The position numbers and the translations under genes are program-made. Below the pieces are notes generated by a model. It was not told the origin of the DNA, did no database searches, and saw only the letters and a list, made by a program, of their open reading frames with translations. Positions 19,221 to 27,142 of a stretch of DNA of 64,000 nucleotides are shown here, in pieces. The first letter of the stretch is position 1; the number at the start of each line of letters is the position of its first letter. Source of the stretch: Acidobacteriaceae bacterium (lineage in GTDB: Bacteria; Acidobacteriota; Terriglobia; Terriglobales; Acidobacteriaceae); NCBI GenBank assembly GCA_028283655.1, contig JAPWKE010000003.1:2542001-2606000 (forward strand), in the 5' to 3' direction.

Positions 19221-19451
19221 ATGGACGATCTGAGCCGCATCACCCACAATCCGGAAGTCATGCAGGGCAAGGCCTGTATCCGCGGAATGCGCGTCACGGT
19301 CGGCATGGTCATTGGTCTTATGGGCAGCGGTGTTTCGATCGAGGAAGTGCTTGCAGCCTACCCCTATCTCGAGAGGGAAGACATACTCCAGGCCTTGCGT
19401 TACGCAGCGTTGAGCACACAATCCAGTGAGCTCATCCCTACCGTCGCATGA
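19221..19451 (+). CDS. DUF433-domain antitoxin-like protein
   Basis: 76 residues, nearly all a DUF433 domain: ITHNPEVMQGKACIRGMRVTVGMVI and SIEEVLAAYPYLEREDILQALRYAA. DUF433 proteins have a VapB-like helix-turn-helix fold and are usually found directly before a PIN-like DUF5615 gene, as here (ATGA overlap of 4 nt). GGAGAG lies 5 nt before the ATG. The likely role is antitoxin and autorepressor of a type II toxin-antitoxin-like pair; this rests on family context. Confidence 0.85.
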   Translation: MDDLSRITHNPEVMQGKACIRGMRVTVGMVIGLMGSGVSIEEVLAAYPYLEREDILQALRYAALSTQSSELIPTVA

Positions 19452-20020
19452 AGCTTCTGATTGATATGAACCTGAGCCGCTTGTGGTGCGAAACACTGCA
19501 AAAGGCAGGCTATGAAGCCCTACACTGGTCAGAAATCGGCCGAGCCGACGATCCCGATGAAAACATCATGCTTTACGCCAGTGAAAACGGCTTCGTTGTA
19601 CTCACTGAGGACCTTGACTTCGGCATCTTGCTCGCCCGTAATCGCAGATCTGGCCCAAGCGTAGTTCAACTGCGCACGGGGATGAATCTGCCTCGGCAGA
19701 TCGCGTATCGAGTGATTGAGGCTCTCGATCAAACCAGGAAAATGCTGGCCAGCGGCGCGCTTGTAAGTATCGATTCCCACTCGAAATCGCGTGACGCCGT
19801 TACCTATGCGCTAACCCTGAGCCGTTCCTACTCGTCATCTTTCTTCGCCGCCGCATGCTCCACATCCGGCTCGGCAGGCGTAGCTTCGGCCGTTCCACCG
19901 ATACCCACCTCCGGCTTCACCGTTGCCACCTTCACCAGGTTCCCCGCCCGCGCGCGCTGCTTATTCACAAACGCCGTAATCACCTGCGCCGCCAGCTTCG
20001 CCGAGTTATTGCCCCAGTAG
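19448..20020 (+). CDS. DUF5615 PIN-like (VapC-type) toxin with frameshifted, overlong C-terminus
   Basis: As read, 190 residues, but only about the first 115 are the family: MKLLIDMNLSRLW carries the first acidic residues, GRADDPDENIMLYA and VVLTEDLDFGILLA the later ones of the PIN-like nuclease site. Relatives end shortly after this with an R-x-x-L-P sequence and stop. Here, skipping one base at about 19793 gives R-T-P-L-P-M-R and a TAA at 19814, matching that family ending. In the actual frame translation runs on into 75 residues antisense to mrdA. Most likely this is a single-base insertion (mutation or sequencing error) near the 3' end; the nuclease core is intact. Partner is the overlapping DUF433 gene. 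Confidence 0.75.
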   Translation: MKLLIDMNLSRLWCETLQKAGYEALHWSEIGRADDPDENIMLYASENGFVVLTEDLDFGILLARNRRSGPSVVQLRTGMNLPRQIAYRVIEALDQTRKMLASGALVSIDSHSKSRDAVTYALTLSRSYSSSFFAAACSTSGSAGVASAVPPIPTSGFTVATFTRFPARARCLFTNAVITCAASFAELLPQ

Positions 20021-21753
20021 CCGTGCTCCCACAACACCGCCACGACAATATCCGGGTTACGGCGAGGCGTCATACCAACAAACCACGCGTTGGGAATCGT
20101 ATTGCGGTTGTGATCGCCCTTCTTGCGGCCGCTCACGACGTCAGCCGTGCCCGTCTTGCCGACGAAATCCACGCCGTCCAGATGCGCTTCCGCCGCCGTT
20201 CCAATCGGCCCCGTCACCCCGGCCATATCGTCCGTGATGATCTGCCAGTTGGCCGCCGTCAAAGGAATCGTCTTATCGCCCGAGCCCGGGAAGCTCTGCT
20301 TCACCGCAGCCAGCTCCTGCGGCGAAAGCTCGCTATCCATCACCAGATGCGGCCTGCGCAGAACGCCGCCCGAGGCAATTCCCGACAACGCGCGCGCCAT
20401 CTGCAGCGGCGTCGCCTGAATCGCTCCCTGCCCGATGCCCACCGAGATCGTCTCGCCCGCGTACCACTTGTCGTGCATCACCCGCATCTTCCACTGCTGG
20501 CTCGGCATCGTGCCTGCCGCTTCTTCAGGAAGGTCCACACCCGTTTTCACACCCACACCCACCGAGTTCGCATAGCGCGCCATCGTGTCGATGCCCAGCT
20601 TGTTCGCCAGCGTGTAGTAATACGTGTCGCACGAGTACGGCAGCGCGTTGTGAATATCGACGTAGCCATGGTGCCGGTCGCAGCCGAAGAAGTGGCCGTA
20701 GAACGTCGCTCCCCCGTTGCACTCCACCTTCAGGTCCTGCGCCACGTTCTCCTGCAACCCGGCCAGTGTCATGATGACCTTGAACGTTGACCCCGGAGCA
20801 AGCTGCGCCTGAATCGCCTTGTTCATCATCGGATGATCGGGATTGGTCAAAATCGACTGCCAGTAAGCCTTCGACAACCGCACCGCAAACTCGTTCGGAT
20901 CGAACGTCGGCCGCGAGGCCATCGCGAGAATCTCGCCCGTATGCGGGTCCATCGCCACAATTGCACCGGACTTGCCCTCAAGCGCCCGCTCTGCGGCCTT
21001 CTGCAGATCAAGGTCAATGGTCAGGTAGATATCGCGGCCCGGCTTAGCCATCTCCTGTCCCATCAACCCGACTTCCTTGCCGTGTGAGTTCACGATCACA
21101 TCGCGAGATCCATCCTGACCGCGCAGAACCTCGTCGTAACTCTCCTCAATACCGCTCTTGCCCACAACATCGCCCGGCGAATAGAACGCATAGCGCGACT
21201 GATTGAGGTCGTTCTCGCTCACCTCGCCAACGTAGCCGATGACGTGCGCCATGAAGCCGTCGCGGGGGTACAGCCGACGCTGCTCGTCGAGAGTCTGCAG
21301 TTCGGGCAGCTCGTTCCGATGGGCTTCGATGAACGCCTGCTCGTCCGGCGTGATGTCCTGCTTCAGCGGAAGAGGCTGATATTTGGGTGTGTACGAATAA
21401 CGTTTCAAAATCACCTGAATCTGCTCTAAGGGCATATGAAGGCCCTCGGCAATACGAGGCAGATCGGCGTCCAGGTTCTTCACCTGCTCGCGCAACAGAT
21501 AGCAGCTCACCGACGGATAGTTGTCGACGATGATGCGGCCTTCGCGGTCGAAAATCTTGCCGCGCGGAGCCAGAACCGGAACCTTGCGGATGCGATTCTG
21601 CTCGGCCAGAACACGATAATTGTCCGCTCCCATGACAGAAAGCCGCCAAAGTCCGATGCCCAGGACAAGAAGCACCAGCGCCACAATGTACGGCGTAGCA
21701 GCAAGCTTCTCGGCAGAGAGCTTATCTTCGCGGCGAAAGCTTTCGATTTCCAT
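19828..21753 (-). CDS. mrdA: Penicillin-binding protein 2, peptidoglycan transpeptidase
   Basis: About 641 residues with one N-terminal membrane segment (YIVALVLLVLGIGLWRL). The three transpeptidase motifs are present: PGSTFK with the active serine near residue 322, SCD in YSCDTYYY, and KTG in VGKTGTAD. The pedestal has PVLAPRGKIFDREGRI. PBP2 cross-links the side wall with RodA. ATG 21753 (MEIESFRRED) is preferred to the GTG at 21768; neither has a good ribosome site. The C-terminal 35 residues are an Ala/Glu/Pro-rich tail. It follows mreD by 83 nt in an mreC-mreD-mrdA operon. Confidence 0.95.
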   Translation of the reverse strand: MEIESFRREDKLSAEKLAATPYIVALVLLVLGIGLWRLSVMGADNYRVLAEQNRIRKVPVLAPRGKIFDREGRIIVDNYPSVSCYLLREQVKNLDADLPRIAEGLHMPLEQIQVILKRYSYTPKYQPLPLKQDITPDEQAFIEAHRNELPELQTLDEQRRLYPRDGFMAHVIGYVGEVSENDLNQSRYAFYSPGDVVGKSGIEESYDEVLRGQDGSRDVIVNSHGKEVGLMGQEMAKPGRDIYLTIDLDLQKAAERALEGKSGAIVAMDPHTGEILAMASRPTFDPNEFAVRLSKAYWQSILTNPDHPMMNKAIQAQLAPGSTFKVIMTLAGLQENVAQDLKVECNGGATFYGHFFGCDRHHGYVDIHNALPYSCDTYYYTLANKLGIDTMARYANSVGVGVKTGVDLPEEAAGTMPSQQWKMRVMHDKWYAGETISVGIGQGAIQATPLQMARALSGIASGGVLRRPHLVMDSELSPQELAAVKQSFPGSGDKTIPLTAANWQIITDDMAGVTGPIGTAAEAHLDGVDFVGKTGTADVVSGRKKGDHNRNTIPNAWFVGMTPRRNPDIVVAVLWEHGYWGNNSAKLAAQVITAFVNKQRARAGNLVKVATVKPEVGIGGTAEATPAEPDVEHAAAKKDDE

Positions 21754-21836
21754 AGTCGGCGGGAACACGAAACCCGGGTTCTGACGGGGCCTTTTCTTAT
21801 TCTATCGACGCAGGCGCAGGCAAGAGGTCAACGCCT

Positions 21837-22376
21837 CTACTCACGCTGCTTGAAACGATCCAACAGGAAGAACAACGGTATCGCCACAAGCGTGTTGACG
21901 ACCGCACGAATCAACTCATGCAGCGGCCAGCCATGCAGCGGCAAAAAGTGCATCGTCGAGTCCCCCAGCAGGCCATGCTCGATGATGAGTTCAATCACGG
22001 ACTGGAAGAGGCTGGCGACAAAGGTGAGCACGGCACGGTTGACCATGTTCTCCATGTCCACCGCAAAGCCAATGCTTGCAGCCATATAGCCGACGAAGGC
22101 TTTCGCAATTCCGTAGACGCCGAAGGGGTGGTTGGTCAGCCCGTCCTGAAAGAGCCCGACCAGCGTACCCGTCACCGCGCCCGCAATCGGCGAGCGCCGC
22201 GCGACGGCGAAGAAGATGACCGCAATCAAGGGCAGGTCAAAGATCGCGATGCGCGGAAACACTTTCGGCAGAACAGTTTGCAGCAGTACCAGAACCAGCG
22301 GGGCAACCACCGTGACGACCGGATGGAAGTAATACTGATCGAGTTCGCGCCGGGAGGTGTAACTATGTTCGGCCAT
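21837..22376 (-). CDS. mreD: Rod shape-determining protein MreD
   Basis: A 179-residue polytopic membrane protein in the MreD family: PRIAIFDLPLIAVIFFAV, AVTGTLVGLFQDGLTNHPFG and GYMAASIGFAVDMEN fit the family's helices. MreD couples MreC to the RodA/PBP2 elongation machinery. Its ATG overlaps the mreC stop (TAATG), indicating translational coupling. Confidence 0.93.
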   Translation of the reverse strand: MAEHSYTSRRELDQYYFHPVVTVVAPLVLVLLQTVLPKVFPRIAIFDLPLIAVIFFAVARRSPIAGAVTGTLVGLFQDGLTNHPFGVYGIAKAFVGYMAASIGFAVDMENMVNRAVLTFVASLFQSVIELIIEHGLLGDSTMHFLPLHGWPLHELIRAVVNTLVAIPLFFLLDRFKQRE

Positions 22377-23527
22377 TACTGGTCTCCTGGCTTCGAGTCG
22401 GAGTCGCTTTTGGGAGCAGGCGCACCGGGCTGCAACTGATCTGCAGGCGGCGAAGAGTCCGGCGAGTAGCGGTCGGGATGGACGACAGGCTGCGGCTTGG
22501 GCAGAACCGGCGTCGGCAGCGCGGTGTTCTTTGGATCAGTCCCCGCGCCTGTGGCGTTCTGCTTGTCGTCGTTGAGCCCCGGCAGGCGTTCGGCCACCAT
22601 GTCGGCAGCGCGTTTGTTGGAGTCGGCGGTGGCCTCAGCGGCATCGGCATCGGCGGCAGCCTTTGCGGGCAAGCCCTGCTGGGTTCCCGTAATCACGAGG
22701 ACTTCTTCCAGCCGCTGCAGGTTCGCGAAGGGCTTCACCACGATCGCCAGGTACGGCTGGTGCTGCGGGTCGGGAGCGAGCGACTCGATGACGCCGACGG
22801 GCAGGCCGCGCGGGAAGACGCCATCGCCACCAGAGGTGAGCACATGCTCGCCGGGCTTGATGCGGGAGTCTGAGGTCAGGTTGTCGATCTGCACCTGGCC
22901 GTTTGCGGCGCCGCGCAGAATGCCGCGAATGCGCGTGGAGGCGAGTAGAACGCCAGCCCCGGCGGTGGGGTCGCTGAGCAGCAAAAGCTGCGAGGTATGC
23001 GTGGAGACGTCGCGGAGTTTGCCAACAACGCCGTCGGGCGTCATCACGGCCATATCCGGCTTCAGGCCTTCGGCTGAGCCTTTGTCCAGCGTGAGCACGC
23101 GGGCGCGGTCGGAGCCGCTGGTCCCGATGACTTCAGCCACGACGGTGGAAGAGATGTAGCTTTGCTTGAACTGCAGCAACGCGGCGAGGCGGCGGCCTTC
23201 GTGCGCGTCTTCCGCGAACTCGGCTTCTTCGGTGCGCAGGCGGGCGATTTCGGTCTTCAGCCCCTGGTTCTGCTCGCGGGTGTGGCGCAGATCAATATAG
23301 TTCGACCACAGATGGCGAACCCCGGAGCTTGCGCCGTGCGTGGCCCGCTCAAACGGGCTAACGACGGCGAGAACCCAGCGCCGCATCAAGGTGACCTTAT
23401 GCCCGTCTTCCAGACCGATGCCGTTGGGCGCAGGGCGCTGCACCTGCGTGGCGAGCGCGACGACCTGCACCAGGACGAGCGCCATCAACGTCAGCGGATT
23501 ACGGAATCGAGTGAAAAAAGAGTCCAT
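22376..23527 (-). CDS. mreC: Rod shape-determining protein MreC
   Basis: 383 residues: one N-terminal membrane helix (NPLTLMALVLVQVVALATQV), a coiled coil (LRHTREQNQGLKTEIARLR), then the periplasmic beta-barrel domain (ARVLTLDKGSAEGLKPDMAVMTPDGVVGKL). The last 100 residues are an Ala/Pro/Asp-rich tail probably without structure. MreC activates PBP2 in the elongasome. It is the first gene of the cluster; mreB, its usual upstream neighbour, is not here, the next gene upstream being the divergent recG. Confidence 0.94.
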   Translation of the reverse strand: MDSFFTRFRNPLTLMALVLVQVVALATQVQRPAPNGIGLEDGHKVTLMRRWVLAVVSPFERATHGASSGVRHLWSNYIDLRHTREQNQGLKTEIARLRTEEAEFAEDAHEGRRLAALLQFKQSYISSTVVAEVIGTSGSDRARVLTLDKGSAEGLKPDMAVMTPDGVVGKLRDVSTHTSQLLLLSDPTAGAGVLLASTRIRGILRGAANGQVQIDNLTSDSRIKPGEHVLTSGGDGVFPRGLPVGVIESLAPDPQHQPYLAIVVKPFANLQRLEEVLVITGTQQGLPAKAAADADAAEATADSNKRAADMVAERLPGLNDDKQNATGAGTDPKNTALPTPVLPKPQPVVHPDRYSPDSSPPADQLQPGAPAPKSDSDSKPGDQ

Positions 23528-23535
23528 GCAAAGAG

Positions 23536-23551
23536 GTACGCGCAGGCGTAC
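23536..23551 (-). promoter_or_regulatory. Inverted repeat in the mreC leader
   Basis: GTACGC-GCAG-GCGTAC lies 8 nt before the mreC ATG, where a ribosome site would be. It could hide or shape translation initiation, or be a protein site; no evidence decides. Confidence 0.3.
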
Positions 23552-23689
23552 GACTCCATTATTCCATCCGGCGAAGACCTATGCCGAGACAGGAACAAAG
23601 GGAGTTGAGAGTAACAACAAGAGCGTCGTTTCATGCTGTCCGGCGCATTCGTTGCGGGCTTCCTCAACCGCTCCCACTACACTCAATCC

Positions 23690-26116
23690 GTGGCTCTCGA
23701 GTTCTCCACGCCGGTCAAGTTTCTGAAGCGAGTGGGCGAACGTGTGGCTACGGGTCTGGCCGAGCGCGGCGTCCACACGGTCGAAGACCTGCTGTACCAC
23801 CTTCCCTTCCGCTACGAAGACCGACTGCACCCCAAACCACTCTCCAGCTACCGCGCAGGCGATATGGCGTCGCTGATTGGCGAGGTGCGGGCGACGAGCA
23901 TGGTGAACACGCGTTCGGCACCGATCTTCGAGTTGACGATAGGACTTGCGCCGCCGAGGGGCGACAGCGACGCGGCGATGCATGGCCTGATGCAGGCCCC
24001 GCCCGTGGCCGTGGAGAGCGTAAAGTGCCTGTGGTTTCACGGGCAGTATCTGCGCGAGCGCTTCCACATCGGCCAGCAGGTGGCGCTCTACGGAAAGCTT
24101 GAACCGTCACGCTCAGGCAACGTACCAAACGCTCCACCGGGGGCGATCAAGTACAAGATGGTGCAGCCGACGTTCGAGATCCTGCCGGAGGCGCACGTTG
24201 CCGGGGACGATGCCGAGTTCACGATGCTGGAGATGGGCCGCATCGTGCCGGTGTATGAGTCGCTGGGCGGCAAGACGCCGTGGGGAGCGAAGCTGACGTC
24301 ACGCTGGCTGCGACGAGTGGTGTGGGGAGTCTTCAAAGACCTTGCCGAGTCGAACCTGCAAGCCGAAGAGACGTTGCCTCGCGCGTTGCTTGCGCGGCTG
24401 AAGTTTCCCTCGCGCATGGAGGCATTGCGCGCGCTGCACTTCCCTCCTGCGGGGACGGACCTCGCCGAGTTGCAGGGAGCGCGAACACCTGCGCATCGCC
24501 GGTTGATCTTCGAGGAGTTCTGGTATCTGGAGCTTGGGCTGGAGTTGAAGCGGCGGCGGATGCGTTCGCGCGAAGGCACAGCGTTTGTGACCGATGAAAA
24601 AGTTCGCGAGGCGCTGAAGCAGGTGCTCCCGTTCAAGCCGACCGGAGCGCAGAAGCGCGTGCTTGGCGAGATTGCCAGCGACATGCGTTCGCCCACGCCG
24701 ATGCGGCGATTGCTGCAGGGAGATGTGGGCTCGGGCAAGACGATCGTCGCGCTGGAAGCGGCGCTGGTCGCGATTGAAAACGGCTATCAGGTGGCGATGA
24801 TGGCGCCGACAGAGATTCTTGCAACGCAACATTACCTTGCAGCGCGCAAGCTGCTTGCAGAGGCTCGTTCGCCGAGCACGGGCAAGCCCTACAACGTCAC
24901 GCTGCTGACCGGCTCGCTTGATCTTCGGGGCAAGAAAGACGCGCGCGGCCGTATCTTTCGCGGAGAGACCGACCTCGCGATTGGCACGCACGCGCTGGTG
25001 GAAGAGAAGGTCGACTTCGCCAACCTCGGCCTCGTGATCGTGGATGAGCAGCATCGCTTCGGCGTACAGCAGCGCTTCAACCTGATGCGAAAGCCGGGAG
25101 CCGATGGCAAAGCCAGCGAGCCGGATGTGCTGGTGATGACCGCTACGCCGATTCCCCGAACGCTGGCGCTGACCATGTACGGCGATCTTGAAGTCAGCGT
25201 GCTGGATGAGCTGCCGCCCGGACGCACACCGATTACGACGCGAAGGCTAAGCGGCAAACGCGCAGGTGAAGCGTGGGAGTTTGTGCGCAAGCAGGTGGAG
25301 CAGGGACGACAGGCGTACATCGTCTATCCCGTGATCGAGGGCGAGCGCGACGATCAGGCAGAGTTGGATTTTGCAGCCGACTCGTTGGCACAGCAGGATG
25401 CGGAAGAAGCATCAAAACCCGCAAAGAAGCCACGTGCCTCCAAGAAGCAAGCGAGCCTGAAGAGTGTCCCGAGCAAGGCGGCCAAGCGTGCGCCGAACAA
25501 GACCAAGCTGCGTTCTGCGACAGAAGCCTATGACGAGCTCAGTGCAGGGCCGCTGCAGGGGATGAAGCTGGGGCTGCTGCATGGCCGCATGTCCGCCGAC
25601 GACAAAGAGGTGACGATGGCGCGCTTCAAACGCGGCGAGCTGGATGTACTGGTTTCGACCACGGTGATTGAAGTGGGCGTGGATGTGCCGAACGCTACGG
25701 TGATGGTGATTGAACATGCCGAACGCTTTGGCCTGGCGCAGCTTCATCAGCTACGCGGCCGCGTTGGCCGTGGAGCGGCGAAGAGCTTCTGCGTGCTGAT
25801 GACCGGAGAGAAGATTACGCCGGAAGCGGAGCAGCGGCTCGACGCGATGGTGCGTACGCAGAACGGATTTGAGCTGGCGGAGTTCGATCTTGCGCAGCGT
25901 GGTCCGGGCGAGTTCTTCGGGACTCGGCAGGCAGGGCTGCCGGAGTTTCGCGTGGGGGACCTGGTACGCGATCGCGAGTTGCTGGAGTTCGCCAAGAGCG
26001 AGGCGGCACGCTTTGTGGAGCATCCTGATGCGGCGATGAGCAAGGAAGAACGCGAGGCGGTGTGGACGCGTTTGAAGCAGCAGTGGCAAAGGCGTTATGG
26101 GCTGGTGGAGGCGTAA
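23690..26116 (+). CDS. recG: ATP-dependent DNA helicase RecG
   Basis: About 808 residues. Order of domains: N-terminal wedge/OB domain (RVGERVATGLAERGVHTVEDLLYHLPFRYED), Walker A LLQGDVGSGKT, DEQH box IVDEQHRFGVQQR, motif TATPIPRTLALTMYGDL, and helicase C motifs VSTTVIEVGVDVPNA and QLRGRVGRG. RecG reverses stalled forks and migrates branched DNA. An unusual Lys/Ala-rich insertion of about 45 residues (near 570-615, KPAKKPRASKKQ onward) sits in the second helicase domain before the usual YDELS-GP element. GTG 23690 is chosen because VALEFSTPVKFLKRVG matches the family start; an in-frame ATG at 23633 is the alternative. No clear ribosome site for either. Confidence 0.94.
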   Translation: MALEFSTPVKFLKRVGERVATGLAERGVHTVEDLLYHLPFRYEDRLHPKPLSSYRAGDMASLIGEVRATSMVNTRSAPIFELTIGLAPPRGDSDAAMHGLMQAPPVAVESVKCLWFHGQYLRERFHIGQQVALYGKLEPSRSGNVPNAPPGAIKYKMVQPTFEILPEAHVAGDDAEFTMLEMGRIVPVYESLGGKTPWGAKLTSRWLRRVVWGVFKDLAESNLQAEETLPRALLARLKFPSRMEALRALHFPPAGTDLAELQGARTPAHRRLIFEEFWYLELGLELKRRRMRSREGTAFVTDEKVREALKQVLPFKPTGAQKRVLGEIASDMRSPTPMRRLLQGDVGSGKTIVALEAALVAIENGYQVAMMAPTEILATQHYLAARKLLAEARSPSTGKPYNVTLLTGSLDLRGKKDARGRIFRGETDLAIGTHALVEEKVDFANLGLVIVDEQHRFGVQQRFNLMRKPGADGKASEPDVLVMTATPIPRTLALTMYGDLEVSVLDELPPGRTPITTRRLSGKRAGEAWEFVRKQVEQGRQAYIVYPVIEGERDDQAELDFAADSLAQQDAEEASKPAKKPRASKKQASLKSVPSKAAKRAPNKTKLRSATEAYDELSAGPLQGMKLGLLHGRMSADDKEVTMARFKRGELDVLVSTTVIEVGVDVPNATVMVIEHAERFGLAQLHQLRGRVGRGAAKSFCVLMTGEKITPEAEQRLDAMVRTQNGFELAEFDLAQRGPGEFFGTRQAGLPEFRVGDLVRDRELLEFAKSEAARFVEHPDAAMSKEEREAVWTRLKQQWQRRYGLVEA

Positions 26117-26137
26117 CGCCACCACCAGCACCATGAG

Positions 26138-27124
26138 TCAGCCGAGCGGATAGGGCTCAGCGTAGTGCGTGGACCAGTCGACGCGCGGCTCGTCGAGCCA
26201 GCGAATGGTGCCTTCACGCGGGTCGGCCTGGAAGACCATGTACGCGCGCTCGTTGTAGCGGGTGGACGCGATGATCGTGTGCTGCGGGCCGTAGGTGTGG
26301 GCGAAGTCGATCCACTTGTGCCAGTGGCCGGCGATGACCATCTGGATGGAGTTCTGGTAGCGGCGCAGCAGTGGATGCAGGCCGAAGTCCTTGACCTCAA
26401 CCGGAGCAACGGCACAAAGCGGATAGTGGATGAAGACGACCGTCGGCTTGCGTTCGGCAAGCTGCGCTTCGAGCCACTGCAACTGCTCTTCGCCAAGCGA
26501 GCCGACGTCCTTGTGGAAGTTTGGAGAGTTCTTGTCCCACGTTGCGCCGAGGAAGTTGTTGAGCATGAGAAAGCGGAAGCCGCGGTAGTCCTGCGACCAG
26601 TAGGGCGCTGTTTGAAACTTGGCTTCAAACAGCTTGTGCGACATCTCGCGCGAGACACGCGGCACGTCGTAATCGTGGTTACCCCAGCCGAGACGCACGG
26701 GAGCTTCGAAGCCGGAGAGCAGCTTCTTCGCGATGTCCAAGCGGGTTTCGTTCTGGAAGTAGAAGTCGTAGTCCGCGGAAGGATAGTTATGGAAGACGTC
26801 GCCGGGCAGGTAGTACTGCTCGATGCGGCTGCCGTCGGAGAAGCGGATCTTGTTGAGCGTATCGCGAGCGATGACGAGGCGATCGTTCGCCTTCAGAATG
26901 CTCTCGTTGTCTTCGACGCCGTTCTCTGAGCCGGGCTTGTAGAACTTGTCGATGATGTGGGTGTCTGAAAGTACAGCGAAGTGAAAGCGGCTTTCAGTGT
27001 CTGCGGATTTCCCATCTTTCATGCTGGCGTGCGTGCTCTGTTGCGCCTCGGCAGAAAAGGGAGAGAGCGCCGCTCCCAGGGAAGCGGCGCCCAGCTGTGC
27101 AAAGGTTCTGCGGGTAATCTGCAC
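26138..27124 (-). CDS. TAT-exported calcineurin-like metallophosphoesterase
   Basis: 328 residues with a twin-arginine signal (MQITRRTFAQLGAASLGAAL). The metal-binding motifs are in order: AVLSDTHII (D-x-H), YLPGDVFHN (GD), GWGNHDYD (GNHD) and VIAGHWHKW (GHxH). These bind the two-metal centre that hydrolyses phosphomono- or diesters. It starts 18 nt after the stop of the TonB receptor upstream, so receptor and enzyme probably form an operon for a phosphorylated substrate; this is inference. Confidence 0.9.
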   Translation of the reverse strand: MQITRRTFAQLGAASLGAALSPFSAEAQQSTHASMKDGKSADTESRFHFAVLSDTHIIDKFYKPGSENGVEDNESILKANDRLVIARDTLNKIRFSDGSRIEQYYLPGDVFHNYPSADYDFYFQNETRLDIAKKLLSGFEAPVRLGWGNHDYDVPRVSREMSHKLFEAKFQTAPYWSQDYRGFRFLMLNNFLGATWDKNSPNFHKDVGSLGEEQLQWLEAQLAERKPTVVFIHYPLCAVAPVEVKDFGLHPLLRRYQNSIQMVIAGHWHKWIDFAHTYGPQHTIIASTRYNERAYMVFQADPREGTIRWLDEPRVDWSTHYAEPYPLG

Positions 27125-27142
27125 TGTTCTCTCCGTTGCTGG

